DNA from: G965216695 sp965216695
GTDB lineage: Bacteria > Pseudomonadota > Gammaproteobacteria > Pseudomonadales > Azotimanducaceae
Direction: 5' to 3'
Length of the DNA: 64,000 bases
Assembly (NCBI GenBank): GCA_965216695.1
Contig: OZ244212.1
Span: 1 to 64,000, forward strand
Below the pieces are notes generated by a model. The model was not told the origin of the DNA. It ran no database searches and saw only the letters and a list, made by a program, of their open reading frames with translations. Position numbers and translations under genes: made by a program. This document shows, piece by piece, positions 1-8,963 of this stretch (its first letter is position 1; each line of letters opens with the position of its first letter).

Positions 1-72
1 GATCGCATCGTTCAGCGCGAGTTCGCGCACCGCACCCGGCGGGAACTGGATAGACGCGGGATCAGGCGATGA
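1..72 (+). CDS. Phage tail-region protein, C-terminal fragment
   Basis: The reading frame is open from base 1 and ends with TGA at 70-72, giving 23 residues (DRIVQREFAHRTRRELDRRGIRR). The stop overlaps the ATG of the next gene (ATGA), the translational coupling seen throughout this tail cluster, which is why I regard it as the end of a real gene. The piece is too short to name. By position, just before a tail-completion-like gene, it could be a head-tail joining or tail-completion protein. Confidence 0.55.
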   Translation, partial: DRIVQREFAHRTRRELDRRGIRR

Positions 73-527
73 CCCACGCCAGGCAGCAAATTCGCACGCT
101 TGTCGCCAGCACAACGCTTACGGGATTGGCTGGGCTGACCGGAAGCGGAACCATTTATCGTTCCCGAACGCAGCCGGTAACGCTGTTTCCGAGTATTGCG
201 GTCTACAACGAATCGGAACGGCTCGACGACGAAACGCAGGGCGCGGTCAATGTCGTAAAGCGCTATCGCCGCTTCTATCGATTCACGATTGAGATTGCCG
301 TACAAGTCGCAACGGACGCTGATAACGCGCTCGATGAATTGTGCCGCCAAGTGGAAACGGCCATGGCCGCAGACGAGACGATGGGCGGCGGTGTAATCGC
401 AACCGACTTGGTAACGGTTGCATTCGCGCGCGATTTGACGGGCGAGACGCCTGTACACGCCTGCCGTATGACCTACCAGGCGGAGTACCGCACGACGGCC
501 GCCGACCCCGAAACCTTTCTAGCTTGA
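69..527 (+). CDS. Phage tail-completion/terminator-like protein
   Basis: This 152-residue protein starts at an ATG overlapping the preceding stop and is followed by a small gene and then the tail tube gene. In long-tailed phages this slot, directly before the tube gene, usually holds the tail terminator that caps the tube and joins it to the head. The sequence has no signal peptide or membrane segment. It has a mixed alpha/beta pattern with an amphipathic middle helix (DADNALDELCRQVETAM) and a conserved-looking end in RMTYQAEYRTTAADP, a pattern I associate with terminator-type proteins. The specific role is inferred from position; membership of the phage tail module is much more certain. Confidence 0.6.
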   Translation: MTHARQQIRTLVASTTLTGLAGLTGSGTIYRSRTQPVTLFPSIAVYNESERLDDETQGAVNVVKRYRRFYRFTIEIAVQVATDADNALDELCRQVETAMAADETMGGGVIATDLVTVAFARDLTGETPVHACRMTYQAEYRTTAADPETFLA

Positions 528-537
528 GGTAACCGCA

Positions 538-708
538 ATGACTGATCACGAACGCCCGCAGGGTGGAGGCTCGTATGAGCGTCAGAAAGACGGATCGTTG
601 AAACAGATTCGAAAACCCACGCAGCCACGAACGCCCGGAGCAGAAAAAAAGCCGCTCAAGGCGGAAGGGCCAGGGACTGTGGAACCACAAGCCAACACTG
701 AGGATTAA
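538..708 (+). CDS. Small charged phage protein, 56 aa
   Basis: A short ATG frame lies between the terminator-like gene and the tail tube gene, preceded by a gaggtaacc ribosome-binding stretch. The 56-residue product is hydrophilic and rich in Lys, Pro, Gly and Gln, with no predicted membrane segment, and looks largely disordered. Small Lys/Pro-rich proteins in this position are common in Mu-like and lambdoid tail operons, but I do not recognise a family. Support comes from tight spacing (10 bases after the previous stop, 5 before the next start) and same-strand orientation. Confidence 0.5.
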   Translation: MTDHERPQGGGSYERQKDGSLKQIRKPTQPRTPGAEKKPLKAEGPGTVEPQANTED

Positions 709-713
709 CACTG

Positions 714-1646
714 ATGCCTTTGCTATTCAGAAAAAAGGGCTTAGCGGCGAAGGTTGAGACGACCTACGCCACAGATCCGCTGATCGCTGAAGCCGACGAT
801 TCGATTCAGCATGCGCAACTGGATGTCCAACCGCTCGATGGCGACTTCGTAAACCGCGATCTCGACCGGTCAGTACTCGGCGCGCAAGGCGACATTCTGG
901 TGTCGAGCCGGGCGGTGTTTACGTTTCTCGTGGAGGCCGCGGGCGCGGGCGCCGCGGGTACCGCCGCGCCTTACAACCAGCTATTTCAAGCATGCGGGTT
1001 TGCCGAAACGCTGAACGCGAGCACCGACGCACAGTACGATCCGGTTTCCGAAAACTTCGACTCTGTGTGGGTCGAGGCGAATCACGATGGCAACAAGCAC
1101 ATCGGCAGGGGTGCACGCGGCAACCTCTCGTTGTCGTGGGAAACGAAACAGATTCCACGCCTGAACTTTGAATTGCGCGGGCTGTATGAACCACCGATTT
1201 CGGAGCCGTTGCCGACGTACGATCTAAGTGATTTTCAAGTGCCTGAAGCATTCAACAACGCCAACACGCCGACGGCTACGTTGCATAGCGAGGCTATTGC
1301 GCTTCGTTCGTTCTCGATCGATTTGCAGAACCAGCTAGAGCACCAAGACGTGATTGGCAACGAGGAAATTCTGTTGGTGGACCGCAACGTTACAGGGCAG
1401 GTCACGTTCCAGGCGCCATTGATCAGCGCAAAGGACTGGTTTGCAGCGGTTGCATCTCGAGCCGCGCAGCCTTTGCAGATCATCCACGGGGACACTGCAG
1501 GCAACATTTTTCAGATCGATGCGCCGCTGGTCGAGTTGAGTTCGCCGCGGTACGCAGAAGATCAAGGCGTCTTGATGTTGACTGCTGACATGATCCTGAA
1601 GCCTTCGGGCGCGGGCAACGACGAGATCAAATTCACCATCAAGTAA
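714..1646 (+). CDS. Phage major tail tube protein
   Basis: The 310-residue product begins LLFRKKGLAAKVETTYATDP and continues with a block containing PLDGDFVNRDL and an Ala/Gly-rich segment. The stretches GARGNLSLSWETKQIPRLNFELRG and LEHQDVIGNEEILLVDR also match my memory of prophage tail-tube proteins of this size. The protein is expected to polymerise as stacked rings forming the tail lumen. It is followed by the tail chaperone pair and tape measure in the canonical order of siphophage tail operons. The start ATG lies 5 bases after the preceding small gene. No signal peptide or transmembrane segment is visible. Confidence 0.8.
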   Translation: MPLLFRKKGLAAKVETTYATDPLIAEADDSIQHAQLDVQPLDGDFVNRDLDRSVLGAQGDILVSSRAVFTFLVEAAGAGAAGTAAPYNQLFQACGFAETLNASTDAQYDPVSENFDSVWVEANHDGNKHIGRGARGNLSLSWETKQIPRLNFELRGLYEPPISEPLPTYDLSDFQVPEAFNNANTPTATLHSEAIALRSFSIDLQNQLEHQDVIGNEEILLVDRNVTGQVTFQAPLISAKDWFAAVASRAAQPLQIIHGDTAGNIFQIDAPLVELSSPRYAEDQGVLMLTADMILKPSGAGNDEIKFTIK

Positions 1647-1664
1647 GCAACAAAAGGCAAAGCC

Positions 1665-2000
1665 GTGTTCAAACTTTCCGACACCTTCCGGTGGCCTGTG
1701 CGGTTCAAATATGCGCGGGATGGGGGCTACTCCGACGAGAAATTTACCGCCAAGTTCAAACGTATTCCGATGCAGGAATTCATGCGCCGGGCCTTGCTCG
1801 ATGACATGGCGGGAGAAGATCGAATCAATGCTATGACGGATTTGTTGCTCGATGTTTTCGTGGATTTCGAGGAAGTCGAATTCGATGGAGAAGACCGAGA
1901 ATCTATCCGCCGAGCATTGATCGCCGATACGACGGTGGCGAACGCCACACTGGACGCCTACAGCGAAGCTCTCATGGGAGGATTGCGCGAAAAAAACTGA
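1665..2000 (+). CDS. Tail assembly chaperone, G-like (unshifted product)
   Basis: This 111-residue acidic protein is encoded between tail tube and tape measure genes, the position of lambda gene G. It starts at GTG (1665). It binds or guides the tape measure during tail assembly in known phages and is not part of the virion. The frame ends with codons GAA AAA AAC TGA, so the stop directly follows an A-AAA-AAC slippery heptamer (1991-1997). A fraction of ribosomes should shift to -1 and make the longer GT-like product described separately. The function is assigned by position, size and the frameshift signal, since chaperone sequences diverge strongly. Confidence 0.75.
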   Translation: MFKLSDTFRWPVRFKYARDGGYSDEKFTAKFKRIPMQEFMRRALLDDMAGEDRINAMTDLLLDVFVDFEEVEFDGEDRESIRRALIADTTVANATLDAYSEALMGGLREKN

Positions 2001-2353
2001 CGGCGGCCGCTCGCCACTTGTTCGGGTTCGATAGGCCGGACCCGAAAGAAATCGAGCGGCTACACCGATCCGGAGTCCCGCCGGAGCTGATCGATCAGTT
2101 GATGCAGCCAGCGACGGAGGATGTCTGCCTCGATCAGACCGAATTCGACGCGTTTCGGCTTTTCGGACGAATGCAAACTCAGTGGTACCGAGACGCGATG
2201 ACCCGGGCGCATATGGGACTGCGCTACCCGTCCATCGCCGCCGTCGCGTTCGACATCGAAGTCACTGAAGACATTTTCGCCTGCCTGCAGATGATGGAAG
2301 AAACCGTGCGCGAGGAGTCGATAAAACGTGCTGACAAAACCGACAAAAAATGA
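1665..2353 (+). CDS. Tail assembly chaperone GT-like frameshift fusion
   Basis: If ribosomes slip -1 at A-AAA-AAC (1991-1997), translation leaves the G-like frame one codon before its stop. It continues at CTG 1997 into the second frame, which runs to TGA 2351-2353. The predicted fusion is 229 residues: 111 from the G part and 118 more (LTAARHLFGFDRPDPKEIERL...). The T part has no convincing start of its own; the first candidate is a TTG at 2018 without a clear Shine-Dalgarno. In lambda and many other long-tailed phages the T domain recruits the tail tube protein to the tape measure. The T stop overlaps the tape measure ATG (ATGA). Confidence 0.75.
1991..1997 (+). promoter_or_regulatory. -1 ribosomal frameshift slippery site
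   Basis: The heptamer A AAA AAC is in the exact X-XXY-YYZ phase relative to the G-like frame and is followed immediately by the frame-0 stop TGA (1998-2000). The -1 frame is open through the whole T-like region to 2353. This matches the programmed frameshift known for tail assembly chaperones. Confidence 0.8.
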
Positions 2354-5300
2354 CTGAGACGGCTGGCCTAAATGTCCGCTTTGGCGGTGATAGCGATGGC
2401 GTGGTCGAGGCGGCGCGCCGCGGTGATCGTGCGGTTGATCAGTACGGCGACACGATCGACAAGACGGGCCGCCGTACCCGGCAATTCGGCAAGGAGAGCG
2501 ATCGAGCTACCTCGGCACTTGCCCGAACCGGCGCCAAACTCGCTACGGTTGGTAAAGCCGCAGGTGTTGCCGCGGCGGCGATTGGCGCAGCTGCTGCAGC
2601 AAGCCTTGCCAGGTTGACGAAAGCGGGGCTCGAATCCGTCGACGCGCTGGCGAAGACAGCCGATAAGTTGGGCGTTACGACCGAAGGGCTGGCCGCACTG
2701 CGTCGTGCGGGTGAACTGACCGGCGTATCGCAAAACAAACTGGACATCGCGCTACAGCGGATGACGCGACGGCTTGCGGACGCCGCCGCGGGGTCTGGAC
2801 CTGCGGTCGATGCGTTCAAAGCGTTGGGCTTGTCGGCGAACGAACTTGTGAACCTTGCGCCTGATGAGGCGTTTGCGCGTATCGCTGACAAGATGAACCA
2901 AGTCAGCAACCAATCGCAAAAGGTTTCGCTCGCGTTCAAGCTATTCGATTCCGAGGGCGTCGGACTCGTCAATACGCTCGCGCTCGGGTCCGAAGGGCTG
3001 GCCGAGGTGCGCCGCGAAGCGGAACTGCTCGGGCTTACGATCTCTCGGGACGTTGCTGCCCGCGTCGAACAAGCCAACGATTCTATGAGCCGCACAACCG
3101 CGGCGTTCTCGGGGTTCGGTCAGCAATTGGCCGGTCAATTCGCCCCAATCCTCCAAGGTATTTCCGGAAAGATTTTCGATGTGGTGAAAGCCCATGGCGG
3201 CATGGAAGCCATTGCGAAACGCGTCTACAACGGCCTGATCACTGGCGCCGGGTTGGTTGCGGACGCATTCCAAGCGCTGTCGACGGTGTTTCTGGGTGTT
3301 CGGGCGGGGTTCGCCAGTTGGGCCGCTACCTGGCTCCGGTTCTATGACAACATCATCGCGGCGACGCGTCCGTTCGTTGACTCTGTTTCCAATGCGTTTA
3401 GTTCTTTAGTTCGATTCATTGGCCGGCACATAGAGGCGCTTGTTCGGAAGGTCGCTCAGATATACGAGACGCTTTCCGGTTTAGAGATTCTTCCTGCTGG
3501 AGCGCGGGAGCTACTAGGTCGTGTATCAAAGTCGCTCGACCGGCTGGCAGACTCTGCAAGAGATGTCGGCGCCTCGTTTCAGCTGACCGGGGACGAAGTC
3601 CAAAAATTCGCGACAAAGGCTGCTAACGCCGCAGAGGATCTTGCGAACAAGTACTCGCGGGAATTTATCGAGGCTCTAGACGCGAGGCCCGCCTCAGAGG
3701 CGTTGGAAGAACTCGTGCGGAAATGGGAAGCGGCTGCGGATGCGCAGGCACAGGCATCTATTCAGATGCGCAAGGATGCGGAGGACAACGCGACCATCAC
3801 GGCCGATTCGATCACTGCGGTCCTGGATAGGACGAAGGACAAAACCAAAGAGGTCGCGAACGAATTCGAGAAAGCGCTGCAAGGGATGTTCGAACGCATC
3901 GACGAGGGCTTTGCCGACGCGTGGCAGAACGCATTCCGCGGTTCGCTCAGCGGCATGAAAGACTTCGCGAAAGACATGCTTGGTGCCGTGCGGAATCTAC
4001 TCGGAGAAATCGCACACCTTTCCATCACGCGACCGCTTTTGTCCGGTTTTGGGCTTGGATCGGGCGGCTTCGGGGCTGCGGGTTCGTCACTTGTCGCGGC
4101 GCCTGGGGCTGGCGGGGTGCTGTCGGCGCTGTTTGGCGGACTTGAGTCATTCGGAGATCGCTTTACCGATCTGGGTGTGCGCTTCGGCCACATGTTCCCG
4201 ATTATCGACAATATTGTGAAAAACGGGATCAGCAATGCGGGTCGGCTTGGCGGCCTATTCGGATTGGAGCGCGGTACGGCGGTCGGTGCTGGTTCCCTGC
4301 TGAGTCTCGGCGGATCCGCATTACTGAATCGTGTCATCGGTGGCGGCACTGCGGGGCAGGTTGGCGGCCTCGTGGGCGCATTCTCGCCGCTTGGACCCCT
4401 TGGGAGTTTCATCGGTACCGCTATCGGTGGGCTCGCTGACAAGATTTTCGGCGGCGACGGCAAGAAACGGTTCAACGTCGGGGTGCTCACCGGCACCAAC
4501 GAGCGCGGCGACCGGTTCGGCGAAAGCGTCACCGCAGCGTCTGGACTGCGTTTGCAGACGTTCGTGCGTCGTGCGGGCGAGGAAGGGCTGGAAGCGGCGA
4601 ACCAGTTCCTGCAGACCACGTTGCAGCTGGACGGCGTTCTGACGGCGTTGAGCCAGTCTGCTGGAATCATGGTCGACTTCTCCCGGCGCTCGCTCAGCGG
4701 CGTCTCGCCCGACGCGGAGTCAAGCCGTGGCGATGCTGGGGCATTCTTTGGCGCTCGGGGATTCAACGGTGAAGGTTCGCTCGAGGGGCAGGCAGACGCA
4801 TTTGTGCGCGCGTGGCTCGACGAGGTCAACGACCAGCTGCCGCGCAGAGTCCGGCAGATCCTTTCCGGCGTTGAAAAGACGGCCGAATCGTTGGTTGCCG
4901 CGTTCGAGGCTGGGCTGCAGATCGACACCCTGATTGATCTGGATGTCGTGCGCGAAACGGAACTTGCTATCGAACGACTCAAGGGCGTGCAAGGGCCGCT
5001 GATCGACCAGTACGACATGCTGACCGAACGGGCAATTGCGATTGCCTCTGAACTTGATGGATCGGCCGAAGGGTTCGCGACACTTGCCGCGGCGATGACG
5101 GATCAAAAGAACATCGCGCTTGAACTCGCGCTGGCGTACAAAGCCGTGGGCCAGGAAATCGAAGGCCGGCTGACCAGCACAATCGATTTCGTTCGTGAAT
5201 CGGTGCTGAGCGACGAGGAGCTTTATGCGCGCCGCCGGCAGCAGGTTGCGGATCTGATCAATCAGATCGGGTCAACGGTAGATCCGGTGGCACTGAACGA

Positions 5301-5658
5301 CATCGGCGCGCGTATCGACGCACTCACACGGTCGGCCTTCGGGTTGCTCGATGAAAATCAGCAACAGTCGTTGTCGCCGGAATTTGCGTCGTTTCTCACC
5401 ACCGCGAACGACCTCCTGCAGCGCCAGTTGAACACTGGGCTCGACAGCCTCGGGCAACGCGAGGAAGGGGTTTCCCGGTCTATTGACCTTGAGATTGCCA
5501 ACCTTCAAAGCGGCGCCGCGAACACTCAGCTGCAGGCTGCACAACTGAACCTCCAAACGGCGGAACTCACCGCGCAGCAGCAAGCGCAGATCGCGCAGAT
5601 TCTGTCCAATCTGCAAGGGTTCGGCGGCATCATCATCCCGTCAGAGGTCACGGTGTAA
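2350..5658 (+). CDS. Phage tail tape measure protein
   Basis: This is the longest phage gene here (1102 residues) and follows the tail chaperone pair, as expected for the tape measure protein that sets tail length and helps DNA pass into the cell. Residues 1-80 are charged and Ala-rich, followed by an Ala-rich hydrophobic stretch (about 70-95). Residues 100-200 resemble the common tape measure N-terminal region (DALAKTADKLGVTTEGLAAL). Gly-rich hydrophobic stretches around 560-700 (GLGSGGFGAAGSSL, GSALLNRVIGGGTAGQVGG) are typical of the membrane-active part. The C-terminus is a Gln/Leu-rich coiled-coil-like region. The ATG overlaps the T-like stop, and the gene's own stop overlaps the next ATG (TAATG). 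Confidence 0.9.
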   Translation: MTETAGLNVRFGGDSDGVVEAARRGDRAVDQYGDTIDKTGRRTRQFGKESDRATSALARTGAKLATVGKAAGVAAAAIGAAAAASLARLTKAGLESVDALAKTADKLGVTTEGLAALRRAGELTGVSQNKLDIALQRMTRRLADAAAGSGPAVDAFKALGLSANELVNLAPDEAFARIADKMNQVSNQSQKVSLAFKLFDSEGVGLVNTLALGSEGLAEVRREAELLGLTISRDVAARVEQANDSMSRTTAAFSGFGQQLAGQFAPILQGISGKIFDVVKAHGGMEAIAKRVYNGLITGAGLVADAFQALSTVFLGVRAGFASWAATWLRFYDNIIAATRPFVDSVSNAFSSLVRFIGRHIEALVRKVAQIYETLSGLEILPAGARELLGRVSKSLDRLADSARDVGASFQLTGDEVQKFATKAANAAEDLANKYSREFIEALDARPASEALEELVRKWEAAADAQAQASIQMRKDAEDNATITADSITAVLDRTKDKTKEVANEFEKALQGMFERIDEGFADAWQNAFRGSLSGMKDFAKDMLGAVRNLLGEIAHLSITRPLLSGFGLGSGGFGAAGSSLVAAPGAGGVLSALFGGLESFGDRFTDLGVRFGHMFPIIDNIVKNGISNAGRLGGLFGLERGTAVGAGSLLSLGGSALLNRVIGGGTAGQVGGLVGAFSPLGPLGSFIGTAIGGLADKIFGGDGKKRFNVGVLTGTNERGDRFGESVTAASGLRLQTFVRRAGEEGLEAANQFLQTTLQLDGVLTALSQSAGIMVDFSRRSLSGVSPDAESSRGDAGAFFGARGFNGEGSLEGQADAFVRAWLDEVNDQLPRRVRQILSGVEKTAESLVAAFEAGLQIDTLIDLDVVRETELAIERLKGVQGPLIDQYDMLTERAIAIASELDGSAEGFATLAAAMTDQKNIALELALAYKAVGQEIEGRLTSTIDFVRESVLSDEELYARRRQQVADLINQIGSTVDPVALNDIGARIDALTRSAFGLLDENQQQSLSPEFASFLTTANDLLQRQLNTGLDSLGQREEGVSRSIDLEIANLQSGAANTQLQAAQLNLQTAELTAQQQAQIAQILSNLQGFGGIIIPSEVTV

Positions 5659-6134
5659 TGCGTGACGACATACCGTCGCAGGTGACGGTGGAGTCGTTGA
5701 AGACGTTCACGCGCCCGCTGTTTCTGATTGAGATCGGATTTTCTGTCCCGCTGCGATTGTGCGATCGCGAAACGGTAACCATCGCCGAGGGCACGTTCCC
5801 GCGCGCGAATTTCGATGTCATATCAAGTCGTGGATTTCGCCTGTTCGACGAGAATTTCGCATTTGCGCCGACCTTTCGGTCAGAAGGCGCCGCCGGCCAA
5901 TCCGCGAAGGTCTATGGAAGCTACGGCGATAAGACGTGGACAAGTTCCGACTTCTATCTCGTATTTTCTGGCTATTTGGGCTCAGTCACGCTTGGGCCGA
6001 TGATTGACGCAGCCTTTCGGATCACGCCGGCTAAGCGCTCACCTAGAGGCATCATAGGGCCGCCGCTGTGCAATCACCTGCCAAACCCCGGGACTGAAAT
6101 TCTGACGCCCACCGGCCGCTACCTGATCCCCTGA
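5658..6134 (+). CDS. Phage tail-tip protein, function unassigned
   Basis: The 158-residue protein is coupled to the tape measure by a TAATG overlap and lies directly upstream of the gpJ-like gene. In long-tailed phages this interval carries the distal tail or hub-proximal proteins that close the tail end. The sequence is beta-rich without membrane segments (FTRPLFLIEIGFSVPLRLCD near the start, CNHLPNPGTEILTPTGRYLIP at the end). The first part resembles N-termini of tail-tip proteins that attach to the hub, but I cannot place it in a family with confidence. Confidence 0.6.
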   Translation: MRDDIPSQVTVESLKTFTRPLFLIEIGFSVPLRLCDRETVTIAEGTFPRANFDVISSRGFRLFDENFAFAPTFRSEGAAGQSAKVYGSYGDKTWTSSDFYLVFSGYLGSVTLGPMIDAAFRITPAKRSPRGIIGPPLCNHLPNPGTEILTPTGRYLIP

Positions 6135-6137
6135 CTT

Positions 6138-8957
6138 ATGGAACCCGTCACAATACCGAAGTGGATCCCGCCGTTTCCGACCGCGGGGGTGCTCAACCGA
6201 CAAGACTCCCTGCCCACCACCAAAATTAACAATGTGGCCTCGGGTCGACCCCCGCGGCTTGTGTACGGGCCGCAGTGGGTCGGTGGGCGCATCTTTGCCC
6301 GTCCGGCCTACAACGCAGGCGTATGGACCGTGGGCTATATGGTCGGCGTGGGCGAAATGGAAGCAATCGATATCGTCCACCTGAACGGTGCGCTTCCGCC
6401 TGTGGGTGTCTCAGTCAATACATACACCGGAACCACGTCGCAGGCGGTGGACCCGCTGCTGTCATCTGCGATCGGCGGCTACTCCGACAGTCTTGTGCTG
6501 TCGGACGAACGTGGTCAGTTGGGCTTTGCAAATGTCGTTATCCAGTACTCGAATGATGATTTCCCCGCGCCTCCGACGGTGCTTGCAAAGGTTCGCGGTC
6601 GTAAGGTTTGGGATCCGGCAACACAAACGACTATCTACAGCCAGAATCCTGCACTGATCGTCGCCGACCTTATCCGGGATCCATGGATGGGACTAGGCGA
6701 GCCCGTAGACGACGCGTCGCTGATTGCAGCAGCCAGTGCGTGCAGCGATTCGGTCATCACTGAGTCGCGCCGACTTCTCGGGATCACCATTGAATCACAG
6801 CAAGAAACGATGGCGTTAATCGAGACGTTACGCGTGTACGCAGCGTGCTGGCCGAACAAGCGCGGTGACACGTGGGTGTTCGAGCCGGATCGGCCGGCGG
6901 CCACGGCGATGACCATATCGGCATCAGACATGGTGCGCGGTTCGTTTCGCGTCGGGTTGGTCGATGAGGCGCAAGTCCCGACTGTCATCAAGGTGATTTA
7001 CACGGATACGTCGAGTTCGGAATGGCACGAGCGCGAGATTTGTTACCCCGATAGCATAGCCGGGGCACGTCGAGAATCGCTGGTTCGACTGCCGGGTGTC
7101 CATCGGTATTCGCAGGCTCGGCGCGAAGCGAAGGAACGATGGAACAGGCTACAGCGTACGCAAAGCCTGACTTTTACCGGACACGACCATACGGGTCGAC
7201 TCGAGCGCGGCGATATCATTGCAGTAACGCACCCGATGGGGCTGTCCGGCGAACTGTTCCGGTTGACCGAGCAACCATCGCAATCTACGCCTGGACGATT
7301 CCAGATACAGGCGGTCGAGTACCACGCCAGTGATTACGACGATTCCGAAGATGTGGATCCAGGAAGTACCGGATCGTCTGGGGTTGTCGGAGAGTTGTTG
7401 CCCTTCGGCGGCTCCGGGTCTCTCACGATATTCCGCCAGAACGACGCCCCCACGGCCAATGCTGTCAATGACCTGTGGGTTGAACTCGACACCGATCAGG
7501 TATGGCAGTGGAACGGCTCGGCATGGGTCATATTCGCGAACTCATTCGACGACACGTCGCAACTGGTCGACTCGGCCGGGCTTGGGGCGTCGGCGATCTG
7601 GGCTTCTATCACCGGCACGGGCAAGCCGGACGACGACGCAACGCAGAATCAGATATTTCGCCAGGCGTCGCAACCCACAGGCACCGAGGATGATCTGTGG
7701 TACGAGACAGACACAGGGCTCTGGTACCAGTACACGGCGGGCGCGTGGCAGGTGGCGGCGAATTCATTCGACAATACGTCCGACCTGACCGACGGTGCCG
7801 GCCTCGGCGACACCGCAAACTGGTCGCAGGTCGTCGACGACGACACCAACAAGCCCGAGAACAACGCCACCGAAGGGGCGGATCTCGGCACCAATGTGCG
7901 CAACGAAGCGGGTGCGACGCTGAACGATATCGACGTGCGCAATGATCATCTGATTACCGAGGATCTAAGTGCGCTCAACGCCAACCCGACGATGCAGATT
8001 CCACGGGTTGGAGCAAGCAGCATCCTGGCGCCCGCGAGTTGGTTTTCAGGGAACTCGGCGGTTAGCCCGACGTACCTGAACAACGCGGTGCGCGATGTAA
8101 TGGTCGTGGTCAATAACCGCGTAGTCGTTAATTCCGCGTTCGCCGTAAATCCCGGAACCAAATACGAATTCGTTGCGTTGGTGCGGGCAGTTACAGGCAC
8201 CATAACGGCTAAGATTCGAGCGGAAGAACTCGATACGGATCTCCCCACGAATCGGCGTGCGGTCAGTGTCGCGACGCTCGAATCATGGGTTGAGCCCCGT
8301 ACACGTCTCGTCGACAACGTCGCACAAAACGCGTCCGTGGGCACGTCTTACACAATCCTGCGGGGCACGTACACCCCAACGTCTACGGCCAAGTGGGCAT
8401 CCATGAGCCTCTACAGCAACACCACGGGCGATATGCGCGTCGAATGGGCGGTGGTCCGCGAGGAAAGCACCAAAAACGTCCCTCAATTGGCGTACGTCGA
8501 TTACGATCGGACTGCCACACTGTTATTGGCCGCAAGCACCTCCTACACGACAACGGTGAATGGGTGGGCGCTTGACACCGACGGCGGGGCACCCATCACG
8601 CTCGTGTCCGGCACCGAGTTTGAAGCGGACGTTGCGGTGCGGATTCGCGTCACTGCGATTTTTGACGGCATCAAAGAATCGGGCGGGATCAAAGCATCGA
8701 TTTTCTACATCCGAATCGAGAAAAAACCCAGCGGCGGTTCATTTGCTGCGGTGGCAAATACAGAAAAACGTCAGTCGGTCGCGGATATCGACAGCAGTAC
8801 CGAGGATGGCGCGAGTTTGACGGTGATCAAAACGCTTGATCTCGCGGCAGGCGACCGGATCAGGTTTACTGGCCATAGTCGGAATTCGGCTGAGAATGAA
8901 ATCATTTTGCAAACGAACTGTTACTGCCTGATCGAACAATTAGACACTGTGGAGTAG
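6138..8957 (+). CDS. gpJ-like tail tip / receptor-binding protein
   Basis: The 939-residue protein ends the structural tail genes. Residues 1 to about 420 look like the conserved hub-forming part of tip-attachment proteins, including LNRQDSLPTTKINN, VGYMVGVGEMEAIDIV, a DLIRDPWMGLG helix and the block with TFTGHDHTGRLERGDIIAVTHP. From about residue 431 to 580 there are two tandem modules of 75 residues. They share IFRQ, DLWxExDT, W-W/Y-Q, G-AW, ANSFD-TS-L-D-AGLG and W. Such W-rich modules are frequent linkers in phage fibres. The remaining C-terminal 350 residues are beta-rich and Thr/Ser-rich and would be the host-contact domain. The start ATG is 3 bases after the previous stop. Confidence 0.8.
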   Translation: MEPVTIPKWIPPFPTAGVLNRQDSLPTTKINNVASGRPPRLVYGPQWVGGRIFARPAYNAGVWTVGYMVGVGEMEAIDIVHLNGALPPVGVSVNTYTGTTSQAVDPLLSSAIGGYSDSLVLSDERGQLGFANVVIQYSNDDFPAPPTVLAKVRGRKVWDPATQTTIYSQNPALIVADLIRDPWMGLGEPVDDASLIAAASACSDSVITESRRLLGITIESQQETMALIETLRVYAACWPNKRGDTWVFEPDRPAATAMTISASDMVRGSFRVGLVDEAQVPTVIKVIYTDTSSSEWHEREICYPDSIAGARRESLVRLPGVHRYSQARREAKERWNRLQRTQSLTFTGHDHTGRLERGDIIAVTHPMGLSGELFRLTEQPSQSTPGRFQIQAVEYHASDYDDSEDVDPGSTGSSGVVGELLPFGGSGSLTIFRQNDAPTANAVNDLWVELDTDQVWQWNGSAWVIFANSFDDTSQLVDSAGLGASAIWASITGTGKPDDDATQNQIFRQASQPTGTEDDLWYETDTGLWYQYTAGAWQVAANSFDNTSDLTDGAGLGDTANWSQVVDDDTNKPENNATEGADLGTNVRNEAGATLNDIDVRNDHLITEDLSALNANPTMQIPRVGASSILAPASWFSGNSAVSPTYLNNAVRDVMVVVNNRVVVNSAFAVNPGTKYEFVALVRAVTGTITAKIRAEELDTDLPTNRRAVSVATLESWVEPRTRLVDNVAQNASVGTSYTILRGTYTPTSTAKWASMSLYSNTTGDMRVEWAVVREESTKNVPQLAYVDYDRTATLLLAASTSYTTTVNGWALDTDGGAPITLVSGTEFEADVAVRIRVTAIFDGIKESGGIKASIFYIRIEKKPSGGSFAAVANTEKRQSVADIDSSTEDGASLTVIKTLDLAAGDRIRFTGHSRNSAENEIILQTNCYCLIEQLDTVE
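7428..7878 (+). repeat. Two tandem 75-codon modules in the tip/fibre gene
   Basis: Module 1 begins at Ile431 (codon at 7428) and module 2 at Ile506 (codon at 7653). Both read IFRQ-x-PT-DLW-E-DT-W-Q-G-AW-ANSFD-TS-L-D-AGLG-W-KP-N/DAT. The repeat is clear at protein level but the bases have diverged, so it is an old duplication and not a recent slippage product. Confidence 0.75.
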
Positions 8958-8963
8958 ATCGAG

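Noticed and set aside
2018..2353. Independent gene starting at TTG 2018
   Set aside because: No good ribosome-binding site; the slippery heptamer and position fit a frameshift extension of the preceding gene.
3762..5018. Long reverse-strand open frame (418 codons) inside the tape measure gene
   Set aside because: It is antisense to a well-supported gene, its protein is low-complexity Ser/Pro/Arg-rich, and it has no family features.
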